A stretch of 64,000 nucleotides of DNA from Blakeslea trispora (lineage: Eukaryota > Mucoromycota > Mucoromycetes > Mucorales > Choanephoraceae), in contig JAIWNE010000018.1 in assembly GCA_025331445.1 (NCBI GenBank), positions 124,001 to 188,000 of the forward strand. The letters are read 5' to 3'. The number at the start of each line of letters is the position of its first letter. Positions within the stretch are counted from its first letter, which is position 1. Of this stretch, positions 22,832-33,110 are shown piece by piece. The notes under the pieces are model-generated. The model had not been told where the DNA came from, made no database searches, and saw only the letters and a list, made by a program, of their open reading frames with translations. The position numbers and the translations under genes were made by a program.

Positions 22832-23739
22832 ATGTCAGAAGCTAAAGTTTACACTTCTCTTCAAAATGTTCGCAGTGCAACAGCCAACCAAAACAAAAAG
22901 ACAGTATTCAAGCACGTACTTGCCTCACCCTTTATTCTCAAATGGCCAACTATTCATACAGATCTCGGACAGACGATCTTGGATCAACTATTAAAGTAAA
23001 CCTGGCTATTGACTCCTCTCCTTAAGAGACTTACACTCTTTTTTTTTTCTATTAGAACAATCGAGCCCTTGGGAAAATACAAATCACAATGCCGTGCAGA
23101 AAAGAAAAAGCGAAAGAACAATGAACCTATTCAAATAACCAAGCCAGAATTATACCAAAGAACTTGTATCGGCATCAATCATGTAACACGTTATTTGGAA
23201 ACTTATATTGAAAAAAGACGTACAACGGCAGAATACAAATCAGAGAGAACACCTGTCATGTACATCTGTAAGCGTGAAATCAAACCCCTCCAACTCTGTC
23301 AGCATTTGCTCTATATGTCTGCTTTAGCCAAGATTAAGATAGCACCTATGCCTGCTAATGCAGAGGCCCGTATAGGAAAGGCATTAGGTATTCAAAGAGC
23401 CAGTGTTATTCTGATAGAGGTCAGTTTAAAGGGTTTATATAGAGTAGACGCAAGTGATATTCTTACATAATACCATTTTTTTTTTCATAGGTAATGGAAA
23501 ACAAGGAAGAATCACTGCGTTTGAGTGCTCGAGATCTACCTTTAGTAGAAGCACCATGGTTGGAGAACGCCTTGACAAGAAAGATAGACTATATTGGGGA
23601 TACAACCAAGGCATTGATGACAACCGTACCAGTTGTCAAAAAGAATAAGCAACAAGATCAAAAGAACGATCTAAAGCGAAAGTCTGAAATGGATGATTTG
23701 ACAAACGAAAATGCAAAAAAACCAAAACAATCAAATTAA
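22832..23739 (+). CDS. POP3: RNase P/MRP subunit Pop3-like
   Basis: Protein subunit of RNase P and RNase MRP, L7Ae-like in fold and nucleolar. Three exons: 22832-22995, 23056-23419 and 23491-23739, giving 258 residues. Matches to the yeast Pop3 pattern: KTVFKHVLASPFILKWP near the N-terminus, PVMYICKREIKPLQLCQHLLYM in the centre, and the C-terminal VEAPWLENALTRKI with TTVPVVKK. The Lys-rich tail, with KKPKQ near its end, is a likely nuclear signal. The RNA of the same enzyme is encoded at 1265 in this window, probably by coincidence. Confidence 0.75.
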
Positions 23740-23840
23740 ACTACCGTTTCAGGTCCCCCCCCCCCACATTTTCTTGAAAAATAAAAAAGTCGAGTTTGTT
23801 CTTTTCCCCCCTTCCTTCCTTTTCTTTTCTTTATTTTAGC

Positions 23841-24673
23841 ATGAATAACATTGAGGAAACACATTGTTATGGCCCAGTACCAGGCGAAAACTTTCGTTCA
23901 CTCGACCTTTACTTTACACCCAACTCTACAAAAGACTCGCCCCTTGTTGTATTTATTCATGGTGGTGCTTGGAGAACAGAAGACAAAGGGGATTACAAAG
24001 AACTTGCAAGAGGCTTTAATCAATTAGGCATTTCAACTGCCTCTGTGAATTACAGGTAAGTCCTTTACTCCTTGATATTTGAGCAGTAAGATGAGAATCC
24101 CCCCTTTTTTTTTCCTATAGATTGAGTTTGAAAAAGAATCCTAATGAGGTTCCAGAAATCAAACATCCTGACCATATTGTAGATGTCGGCAAAGCTATTG
24201 AATACCTTTATCATACAAGTAGTGAACGATACAATCCTAGTAAAATCTTTATTGTAGGACATTCTGCTGGGGCACATATTGCACTTATGCTTCTATTGGA
24301 TACTCAACTTCCATACCATCAATACATTCAGGGCGGTATTGGTGTATCGGGTATCTATGACATTCCTCTGCTTGTCAAGACATTTCCCTCTTATCTCGAT
24401 TTCATTGAACAGGCATTTGGATCAGATCATACGAGCTATCTTGATGCCTCGCCTGTTAGCAAAACTTCCAAAGAGTTAAGCAATAAACCCATCATCATTG
24501 CTCATAGCCAAGAAGATACACTGATTGATGACCAGCAGGCACAAGTCATGCATCAGCACTTGAAAAGGTTTCATTCAAATGTCGTCTTGGATATGACCAT
24601 CAAGGGAGGTCACTACGAAGTCATGAAGACTGACACACTAAAGCATTTGGTGCAGCAAATCATTCTAATGTAG
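23841..24673 (+). CDS. Alpha/beta hydrolase, kynurenine formamidase-like
   Basis: Hydrolase of 255 residues from exons 23841-24055 and 24121-24673. Motifs: oxyanion-hole HGGAW, nucleophile GHSAGAH, the acid in SQEDTLIDD and the final His in GGHYEVM, giving a complete Ser-Asp-His triad. The HGGxW form and length fit the kynurenine formamidase (Bna7) and related esterase group, which hydrolyses N-formylkynurenine in tryptophan breakdown. Substrate is not proven by sequence. No signal peptide is seen, so it is probably cytosolic. Confidence 0.8.
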
Positions 24674-24939
24674 ATTGTTGTAAACAATAAGGGAAAAGGG
24701 GAGATTTGACAAGATGAACCATCGTTGTTTATCATGCATCAGTCAATTCATACATCAGGCTCAAGAAACTATGTAAATCAATAAAAAAGAAAAAGAGTTG
24801 TAAGACAGCCCTCTGTTGCTTCTTTCTTTTCTTTATTGTTATATTGAGATATACATGTATTATTTCAGTTTATTGTCATTTGGTAAGGGACAAAATTTAT
24901 ACCAGTGAAGTAATAAGTATCGCTTACTTTGAGTAAATA

Positions 24940-26277
24940 CAGTGTCATTCGAAAGAAGTTGTGAATTTTGAATTTAAAAGAGTACTTTACATGATGAAGG
25001 TTGTTATGCATCAGTACAGCTTTTGCCTATTAAAAGTGCCTTCGTACTTTGAGGATATGTAAAATAGAGTATACGGTTTTATTTGGCTAAAAAAAAAGTG
25101 GATTGGTTAATATTTTGTATGGCCTCCATGCGCTTTTGCATCTTCGGCTCATACTGCTAACGAGGTTGTTTAGATACTCTGGCGTCATCTGGTACCATTT
25201 TTCTTTCAAAACCCTTTCCAAGTCATTGAGGGTGTTCACCTCACTCTCACGCTCATCTAAACGCTTTCTCAGCTAAGCCCAGACATTTTCTATTGGGTTG
25301 AGGTCTGGACTCTGTGATGGCCATCTGTCAAAGGTGTTGGTCATGGTCTTCATCTTGAACCACCTAGAATATGCTCCTACATGACAAGGAGCATTGTCTT
25401 CTTGCAGTATGTAGTCAATGCTGGTCTTCTTGGACTCTTTCTCAATCCAAGGAAGATAGTAATCAACCAAGCATTGAACATACACTTCTTGATCAATTGA
25501 TCCATGTTGTACGACTAGAGGGCCAACATCATTTGCGTGAAAGCATCCCCATACCATCACAGAACCCAAACCAAACTTGTAGGTAACCCTTTATGTGCCT
25601 CTCCTCGTACCTTTCTCCATCCTTTCTGATTACTCTAGTTCCAGCACTAGCACTCTTGAGGATGAACTTGGCTTCATCAGACCAAACTGCGTTATCCTAG
25701 TCAGCGTTTGTACAGCCTAGCCTTTTCTTTGATCCAAGCTAAACGCAATTGTTTATGCGTCTGCTTCAGAACAGACTTTTTTTGCCGCTGCACGTGATTT
25801 GAACTTCATACAGCTCAATGCTACTTGAAAAGTGGACAAAGAGACCTTCTGGCCAGAGCTCAAAACCTGACGATGCTGACCCACAATCGACTCAGTAGGT
25901 TGACGACAAACGCTTTGACTGATCGCATTCAAACCAGTTTGAGCGAGAAATCCCCCCCTTTTTTTTTTCTTCCAGTCCAAGTTTTGGGAGGAATGGTCTG
26001 TGTTTGCTAAAGTCTTTTATAAGCTGATCGTACAGTTTTTAAGAAGGTAGAGACCTCTTGGAATCTAAGCAAAGTTTCTTTGATACAAGAAAGCGCCTGC
26101 TAATCTACCGTAACTGTAACCGGAAAGGTACCTGTTAGCTTGCTTGACAACGGTAATAATAGTAGATGTGCTCACCTTTATTATGTTTGTTAAGAAAAGG
26201 GTGATGAGAAGATCAACAGAACAACCATGGGTTACATGACCCAATAGCGGAATTCAGAGTTAATTTGAGCCACACTG
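24940..26277 (-). mobile_element. Decayed Tc1/mariner element
   Basis: A 1,338 bp unit with CAGTGT at its left end (after TA at 24938) and the reverse complement ACACTG at its right end; both ends also share a diverged TGAATT block about 20 bp in. Size and CAGTG termini fit Tc1 elements. It encloses a broken transposase on the minus strand. The expected TA on the right has changed to AA. The limits are inferred from these degenerate ends. Confidence 0.6.
25100..26010 (-). pseudogene. Tc1-like DDE transposase, broken
   Basis: Read on the minus strand, the order is correct for a Tc1 transposase. First comes a helix-turn-helix tail (MKFKSRAAAKK, about 25780-25830), then WSDEAKF with the first Asp (25665-25687) and GSVMVWGCF. 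Next are QEDNAPCH with the second Asp (about 25382-25404) and SPDLNPIENVW with the Glu (about 25277-25310). Frameshifts and stops separate these blocks; the longest intact piece is 25273-25569. All three catalytic acids are visible, but in different frames, so it is inactive. Confidence 0.85.
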
Positions 26278-26437
26278 AATGATGCCTCCACTCTTTTTTT
26301 TTTTTTAGCAACAAGGTGTGCCCTTTGAGAGGTATAACTATACGGAGCAGCGCCTCGCAATAGTAGTATCAGTCTCTCTGCTTATCTCTCTTTAACTATG
26401 CGACTCCTGCTCAGTATTGCATTGTAGTACTATAGCA

Positions 26438-26779
26438 TGTTATAAGATGTTATAAGAGCTGATGTCTAGTGATGGTCCGTCAAGTTGAATTTCAGTGTGG
26501 CTATATCCTCTGCGGAGAAGAAAATGATGCTGCTAGAGATAAGAGGACACGAGTAAAGCAGCATCAGGTAGAGTATCGTGGGGGGTTCAACAAGACCAAG
26601 ACCATTCATAATGTATCATATTAGACATACATTATATGATATTCAATATACAACTAAATTAAATACACATCTTGTTCTTTGTTAACATATTGGTACTTCA
26701 TCCTTGCAGCGAATAAAGCTCTCTTTCTAATCTTGTTTGATTCTCTTGAAATTAACCCCCACCAAAACGATTCATAACA
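26438..26779 (+). mobile_element. Possible solo or 5' LTR remnant
   Basis: The segment begins TGTTATAAGA (duplicated in tandem, 26438-26457) and ends TTCATAACA, giving the TGTTA...TAACA boundary common in LTR elements, about 340 bp apart. An AATAAA signal sits at about 26710 in the right third, as in LTR R regions. No target-site duplication or convincing primer-binding site was found. CAGTGTGGCTA at 26493 also resembles the adjacent Tc1 end, so nested insertion is possible. Confidence 0.3.
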
Positions 26780-26797
26780 ATCAAGACTAAAGAAGTT

Positions 26798-26932
26798 ATG
26801 GCTCCTACTAGCGAGAAAGGACAATCTCAATCAGAAATTTGTGAACTCACTGAGGAATCAGACAATGGCGATGCTCTAGGGGCGTCAAATCAGGAATACT
26901 ATCCGCGTAAGACAAAGAAGAGACGAGTTTGA
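26798..26932 (+). CDS. Short acidic-basic frame, possible gag or transposase fragment
   Basis: ATG frame of 44 residues starting 18 bp after the LTR-like segment, with an acidic middle and a nuclear-signal-like end KTKKRRV. It could be the start of a retroelement gag or the N-terminus of another transposase, cut short by a stop. No family recognised. Confidence 0.2.
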   Translation: MAPTSEKGQSQSEICELTEESDNGDALGASNQEYYPRKTKKRRV

Positions 26933-27150
26933 TCCTTTGGTGTCCCCTTACCTTTCCATCTTTTTCTTTGGTCATCACTTTTCTTTTTCTGCTGTCATTC
27001 TTTTCTGTTCAATAAAAGCAAAAAATCTTAATGCTATTTTGTTCCTTTTTCAATGCTTCAAATAAAGTCATAAGGGTCCAAATGAATGCATACCAATTTC
27101 GTGCTAAATTGTCAAATTGAAAAAAAGAAACTCTTGTACAGCAGTTGCTT

Positions 27151-27260
27151 GATATAAGAGTGGAATCCTTTGACTTTTATCGCTTCAAGCGCTTAATTTA
27201 AGAGTACATTTTACACGAACAAGAACACTCTTTAATAAAGCGACTATTGTATCATTAGGC
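27151..27260 (+). repeat. Dispersed repeat, copy B
   Basis: Matches the stretch at 5530-5574 (ATATAAGAGT, AATCCTTTGACTT, TTCAAGC) and the later block CTATTGTATCA (27243). Here it lies about 260 bp beyond the 3' end of the EF-1alpha gene. Confidence 0.55.
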
Positions 27261-27523
27261 TCTTAAAGAAATTGGAGTTAGGCGCAAGTTCATTGCAGTT
27301 GGTCAAAGGCGAAATCTCTACTTGTCACAACTATACCGACAAACTTAATCATGTGCATATTGTAAAAACATAAAGTCGAATACATTAGCATCTTTGAAAA
27401 CTTATAAACAATCACATAAAAAACCAAATAGTAATATTAATTGTTAAAACTTAATTTTGTATTATATAGTTTATTAACAAAAGCAATGCTTTTTTTTAAA
27501 TGATATGTACAAGATCAGGTAAT

Positions 27524-29032
27524 TTATTTCTTACCAGCCTTGGCAGCAGCCTTGGTGACCTTACCGGTCTTGTCAACCTTTTCAACGGCCTTGATGACAC
27601 CGACAGCAACGGTTTGACGCATATCACGAACAGCGAAACGACCAAGAGGAGGGTAGTCAGTGTAAGCTTCAACACACATGGGCTTGGAAGGAATCATCTT
27701 GACGATAGCAGAGTCACCGCTCTTGACGAATTTGGGCTGTTCCTCGAGCTTCTTACCTACGGGGATAGAGAAGAGTTAGAGATGTTCAAAGATGTAAAGA
27801 GGTTCATGAAACAACCTCTTTAAGGCCAAAATTTCGATTTCGAAAAATTGACAACATTTTAAAAAAATAAATTCGGAGTTTAAACTTACCAGAACGACGG
27901 TCAATCTTTTCGATCAATTCAGAGAACTTACAGGCGATGTGAGCAGTGTGACAATCGAGGACAGGAGCGTAACCAGCACCAATTTGACCAGGGTGGTTCA
28001 AGATAATAACTTGAGCAGTGAAAGAACCGGCTTCCTTGGCGGGGTCGTTCTTGGAGTCGGAACAGACGTTACCACGACGGATATCCTTGACGGAAACGTT
28101 CTTGACGTTGAAACCGACGTTGTCACCGGGGAGACCTTCAGTGAGGGTTTCGTGGTGCATTTCGACGGACTTAACTTCAGTGGTGACAGCAGCAGGAGCG
28201 AAAGTGACAACCATACCAGCCTTGATAACACCAGTTTCAACACGACCAACGGGAACAGTACCGATACCACCGATCTTGTAGACATCTTGGAGGGGAAGAC
28301 GGAGAGGCTTGTCGGAAGGACGAACAGGGGGTTCAATAGCATCGATGGCTTCGAGGAGAGTCTTACCAGACTTTTCACCAGCCTTGGTTTCCTTCTTCCA
28401 TCCCTTGAACCAGGGCATGTTGGTAGATTCTTCCAACATGTTATCACCGTGCCAGCCAGAAATGGGGACGAAGGGACAGCCTTGGGGTTGAAACCAATCT
28501 TCTTGATGAAGGAAGAGACTTCCTTGACGATTTCAGTGTAACGAGCTTCGGACCACTTGGTGGTATCCATCTTGTTGATAGCAACAATCAATTGACGGAC
28601 ACCCAAGGTGAAGGCAAGAAGAGCGTGTTCACGGGTTTGACCATCCTTGGAGATACCAGCTTCGAATTCACCAGTACCACCAGCAATGATAAGAATAGCA
28701 CAATCGGCTTGAGAAGTACCAGTAATCATGTTCTTGATGAAATCACGGTGACCGGGAGCATCAATAACGGTAACGTGGTACTTGGGGGTTTCGAACTTCC
28801 AGAGAGCAATATCGATGGTGATACCTCTTTCACGTTCAGCCTTGAGCTTGTCAAGAACCCAGGCGTACTTGAAGGAACCCTTACCGAGTTCAGCGGCTTC
28901 CTTTTCGAACTTTTCGATGGTACGCTTGTCAATACCACCACACTTGTAAATCAAGTGACCAGTGGTGGTAGACTTACCAGAATCGACGTGACCAATAACA
29001 ACGACGTTAACGTGAGTCTTTTCCTTACCCAT
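27524..29032 (-). CDS. TEF1: Translation elongation factor 1-alpha, frameshifted copy
   Basis: EF-1alpha, the GTPase that brings aminoacyl-tRNA to the ribosome. Seen: [10 protein letters not shown]-loop at the N-terminus, [17 protein letters not shown], then domains II and III ([33 protein letters not shown]) and a Lys-rich end. The frame breaks after IGFNPKAVP. At 28464-28477 the coding strand reads GTCCCTTCGTCCCC where the family needs one more T, and the correct protein resumes at once in the next frame. An intron at 27757-27889 interrupts the C-terminal part. Apart from the missing base the codons are intact and strongly C-biased. It is either a recent pseudogene or a sequence error. Confidence 0.93.
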
Positions 29033-29037
29033 TGTGA

Positions 29038-29111
29038 CTAAAAGATTATAGGCAAGAGTTAATACATTTGCTTCAAAGATGGATGGATGGATGGATGGAT
29101 GTATAGTTTAC
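29038..29111 (-). other. Likely 5'-UTR intron of EF-1alpha with ATGG repeat
   Basis: On the minus strand AAGAAG/GTAAAC lies at the upstream end and CTTTTAG five bases before the ATG, giving a 74-nt leader intron. It contains about six ATGG tetranucleotides on the plus strand (29079-29101). Leader introns are common in fungal EF-1alpha genes. Confidence 0.55.
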
Positions 29112-29626
29112 CTTCTTAAAATTGGATGATTAAAAGGGAAAGAAAAACTTTTTTTATGAAACCAAATTAAATATTTATACCTCTCTCCAATTTTTTTTTT
29201 TTTTTTTAATTTTCCCGAGTCAACTATTTTTCATTGGGCCAATTGTGCTGCTTGTAACTAAGTTTGCTGTGACTTAACATCTGTGGTTAGTGTAAAATGC
29301 CATATATGTCTAAGAAAAAGAAAGAAAAAAAAATTTTTTTCAGCTTAATAACTCATTAAGTCAATCTTCATTGCCTGATATATTCAAGTGCCTTTTTTTT
29401 GTTTTTGAACCATTGAGTTATTGAGTATATAACATGTCGAACCAATAGTTTTTTAAGAAAAAAAGGAAAATGATCGCAATGGGTTTTGCTGGTATTTTAC
29501 TTTTGCAAAAATTTGGCAAGAGAAAAAAAAAGGTCAAATTGCATGAATAAGTCAGAACGCACAATTACTTTTGAGATTTATTGATTTCAAGTCTAAGGAA
29601 CACAAGCAACTTATCAAGTTGACAAA
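29112..29626. other. Intergenic, EF-1alpha promoter
   Basis: AT-rich region holding the EF-1alpha promoter; nothing else recognised. Confidence 0.4.
29171..29179 (-). promoter_or_regulatory. TATA box of EF-1alpha
   Basis: TATAAATAT on the minus strand, about 140 bp upstream of the ATG and about 60 bp upstream of the leader-intron donor. Confidence 0.5.
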
Positions 29627-30539
29627 CTAAAAAGGCTTTCTTCCTCCTCGACTACCACGATCACTTCCAGAAAAACCTCTGCCTCGAGAACCTCTAAATG
29701 ATCCTCCTCTTCCTCTACTTGTTTTGTTGAAACTAGCATTACCACCTCGTCCAAACTGATTGTTCTTTCTTGTTGAAACATAGTTGATGATAGACACCTT
29801 TGTCAAGTTGCCAGGCCAGCCAGGCCAACCTCCTGGTGTACTTGGATTTCTCATATTAGGCTCAAGTTTGATTTTTCCTTCTTTAACAGCTTTCTCAAAA
29901 TCACGACATTTCTTGCTCTTTCTCTTCTTGCTCGATTTCTTCTCGGCTGCTTCTTTCTTGGCTTGCTCTTCAAGAGTTGGTAAGTGAATAAGGCGGCGAG
30001 AGTGAACAGCTGTTTGATATGGTACAGTAGATTGCTCCATGATAGTTGTATAATCCACAGCAACTTGCTTGATGCGTGCCACAAATTCTGGCTCTGTTTC
30101 GTCAAATTCGTACTGTTGTTGCTCAGATATCGCTTTTGAAAGACTGTCTGTATCATCCTTTGCATCAGCAAGGGTCACTTTGGCAACTGGCTGACTAGAA
30201 AATAATCGGAAAGCAAACTCTTCATCTGGTTGTTCGCTTCCATTATCTTCTTGCATCATGTCTTTTCCCAAATATAAAATAAAGTTACACTAACAATCTC
30301 AACATAAGCTAGAGGAAGGTTTTACCTGTCTCCTCGTCTGCTTCTTCCTCTCCCTGTTCTTCTTGGCCGCCTAGTAGCTTTTGCATAAGCAAATCCATTC
30401 TTCGTGCTTCTTCTTTTATTTCCTGCTCATCGACCTCTTCTCTCTCAAAGATATCACTTCGTGAGCTGACTTGTGTATTTGTTCCAATAACACTTGAGGT
30501 TCTCTTCGATCTTTGCAAGAACAGGTCAAGATTACTCAT
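29627..30539 (-). CDS. RGG-tailed nuclear protein, DUF2011-like
   Basis: Protein of 282 residues from exons 30326-30539 and 29627-30261. The N-terminus is charged and coiled (EEVDEQEIKEEARRMDLLMQKLL). The centre has EFAFRLFSS, which I associate loosely with an uncharacterised fungal family (DUF2011), followed by a helix with PEFVARIKQVAVDY. Then comes a Lys-rich segment KKSSKKRKSKKCRDF, PGGWPGWPG, and a C-terminal RGG/RGS-rich tail typical of RNA-binding nuclear proteins. No enzyme motif is seen. A role in ribosome or RNA biology is only a guess from composition. Confidence 0.7.
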
Positions 30540-31550
30540 GGTTGCAACTGAAACCTTACAAGAACAACTTACATGCTGTCTAACTCCATTCTGTCTTTGA
30601 GGTTGTAACTTTTTTGCTGTTGTTATTGTTTTTTTTTTGGAAAAATACCCCTAAAAGAAAGAAATCTTTTTTTGATATATTTGGTTGATTTATTGCTTGT
30701 GACTGGATCAGATAAAATTAAGCAGATTTAACTAAGCGCATGCAAAGGATCAAAATTAAACAAATGTATAGCTAAAGGACTGCAGGTAAAGTACAATGGA
30801 CCTGTCTAGCGGAATCTCCATTATTTGGAAGCCTGTCAACATGTGGACGTCAAGTCTGATGAAATATTTGATTTAATGTTGCTTCCTCAATCTATGATTG
30901 TAGTTTCACTGAAACAGCTAAAGTAAGTCCATGAACTCATTATCTTGCTAAGAATAGGCTATACAAATACCATTGCAGCAGCAGGTAAAGGCATCTCAGA
31001 CAAAATTGCAGGTAAGATCCGCTATCGTGATATTATTGTACATGTAGGGCTATAAACTTATCATTGCTCAGCACCTCTTGACCCAGGTGCCAAATCGGAG
31101 AGAAGAAACGACAAGCAAAGATAAAAGGAACATAAATAAGCTAGCTGCGATGTTCTTCGTTGGCTGTTTCCGTCTCTGATGATTGGTTTTCCCGATAGAC
31201 TATAGTTGCAAGGCGCATTGCCTGAAGCATGAATAAAAAAAAAGGTCCATACAGTCAGTAACTTGATTCGCAAACAGAAACAAATCTTTTAGTAAAAATA
31301 ATTGATTAAACAGTTGATTGTACCAAACATTTGGTTGACTCAAACATCCCAATTAGTTAGAAAGAAAACACACGCGCTGTGGCTTTTCATTGTACCCTCC
31401 CCTCTTTTTGATTCTACTTTTAAAAAAAAAGCTATTCATAGTTGTTCGTCAAACATAAAATTGACAGAAATTAGAGCAGCGCTGAGCCGATTAACTTCCA
31501 AAATAGGATAAAATAGACCGAAATGATAGTATAAAGAGCAACCAAGTGTT
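30540..31550. other. Intergenic with a possible gene relic
   Basis: No intact gene. A short stretch at about 30818-30925 (+) reads as a protein-like peptide (LEACQHVDVKSDEIFDL) before a stop and may be a relic of an older gene. The rest is AT-rich. Confidence 0.35.
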
Positions 31551-32432
31551 ATGAGCCTCAATCTTCTCTCACTCTCTTTTCATATCTTTAATATTACAAT
31601 GAAACTGTTATCTAACGGATTGCCTGCCTCTTCTATCTACTTCAAATACTCTCCGAATATACCACTTTGCTATGTAGGCATTGTTCTCTTCTTTCTCTTT
31701 TTCCTGGCCCTTGCTGCTCGAACTTTTTATTCCAAGTTTTCCTATCAAATCTTACTTATTTTGACCTTTGTAGCTCTATTGGAGACTTTAGGATTCGTAC
31801 TTCGGATAGTATGTGCAGAAGATCCTAACACTGGTTTATTTATTGCCATGTCTATCATGCTTTTGGTTACTCCTAATATTATTATTTCTGTCAACTACAA
31901 ATTAGTAGGCCGCTTCATTGTAGCCTCAGGCGTTGAGACTCGATTCAGAATAATAGGGCCCGAATTCTACAAGACATTCTCTACAAGCAATGTTATTGCT
32001 ACTATTTTACAGTCAGTGGGTAGCGGCATACAATCAGGTTCACAAGGCAATAACAACAAAACACTTGCCATTGTTTCCATCCTTATACAGATTGCCTGCT
32101 TTACGGCATTTCTTATCTGCACGATTTATGTTAACAATTGCGATGATTACAAGTACTACGATGACGCTCAATCCAGTCAAATAAGAAAGACAATGCGTAT
32201 AATATATGTGACTACTGGACTCTTGTATATCCGTTTGATATATCGCCTCATCTCTTATATATTGGTGAACATTGAAGGACAACAAGTTTACGAATGGCCT
32301 TTTTATGCATTTGATGCTTTGATGCTTGCACTCTGCTTACTAGCTTACTGCTTTTTCTCTCTCGAAAAATATATTTGCCAAGATGTCAATTCAACAGATA
32401 CCGCTGGTAATCTAAACAGGAACAAGGTCTAA
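31551..32432 (+). CDS. RTA1-like seven-transmembrane protein
   Basis: Integral membrane protein of 293 residues without introns. About seven hydrophobic segments are visible, starting with CYVGIVLFFLFFLALAARTF. The family pattern includes a first loop with YxP near the N-terminus, LLVTPNIIISVNYKLVGR, LQSVGSGIQSGS after a conserved hydrophobic stretch, and RLIYRLISYI. RTA1-type proteins are linked to lipid handling and drug or sphingoid-base resistance in yeast. A second in-frame ATG at 31599 is an equally likely start. The tail is short and polar. Confidence 0.8.
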   Translation: MSLNLLSLSFHIFNITMKLLSNGLPASSIYFKYSPNIPLCYVGIVLFFLFFLALAARTFYSKFSYQILLILTFVALLETLGFVLRIVCAEDPNTGLFIAMSIMLLVTPNIIISVNYKLVGRFIVASGVETRFRIIGPEFYKTFSTSNVIATILQSVGSGIQSGSQGNNNKTLAIVSILIQIACFTAFLICTIYVNNCDDYKYYDDAQSSQIRKTMRIIYVTTGLLYIRLIYRLISYILVNIEGQQVYEWPFYAFDALMLALCLLAYCFFSLEKYICQDVNSTDTAGNLNRNKV

Positions 32433-33110
32433 TGCAGCACTACTCGTCTCTTGATTGTAGCTACTAATATTATATAATAAAAAGCGTAATAAAAATAGAG
32501 AGGTTAAACAATTGAAATACATTCAACACGAATTAGTATGTAAAGGCTCTGTTTGTATAAAATGATTCTCCTTTTAATGTTCACAACAAGAACATGTATG
32601 ACGTTTCTGTATGTACGCACTCTTGTCTGTAACTTGGCAGGCAAGCAGATACAGAAAGGAATTTTTGTGTAACGCGTTGCTAAACTTAAGGCATTCAAAG
32701 AATGTAGTAATTCTTAAACAAGAGAGATCGGACAGAGCCATCTTTGCAGTTAAACACAAGGCTGATCCGGTACAAAAACTCGTACTATTTAGTATGTGCA
32801 AAAAAGAGAAATATATCTCAATTATGCGATTTTATCCGTAGCAATGAATTTGACAGGTAGATGTCAAACGTATTCCATACAACTGTGAGCATCAGATTTG
32901 TAATGATCATATTTATGTTGCCGAAAACCTAAATCATACCGAGAGTAAGCAAAAAGACATGAATCAACAGAAACATGATGCCTTGAGCTACTAACAAATG
33001 ATATCGAAAAGGAATCCAAAAAGCTTACAATTAGATGATTTAAGGGTGCATTCCGTAATTTTTTTCAGAGCGAGTCAAAGTGCTATTTCTTTCTTTCTAT
33101 ATTTGTTTGT
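32433..33110. other. Intergenic, nothing recognised
   Basis: AT-rich spacer between the RTA1-like and helicase genes; overlapping 60-80 codon frames on both strands have no family resemblance. Confidence 0.45.

Larger units (their letters stand above)
26278..27523. other. Intergenic with LTR-like and repeat remnants
   Basis: No intact gene. The region holds an LTR-like segment, a 44-codon frame, a second copy of the dispersed repeat (all listed separately), and AT-rich 3' flank of the EF-1alpha gene. Confidence 0.5.

Noticed and set aside
22832..24673. A Pop3-hydrolase gene pair as a functional cluster
   Set aside because: Adjacent genes in the same direction but with separate leaders and unrelated roles; proximity alone is not evidence.
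27998..28470. Continuation of the first EF-1alpha frame to 344 codons
   Set aside because: After position 28470 the frame reads Ser/Leu-rich nonsense, while the conserved protein continues in the neighbouring frame.
27939..29041. Several long + strand frames inside EF-1alpha (200, 149 and 87 codons)
   Set aside because: They mirror the biased codons of EF-1alpha on the other strand.
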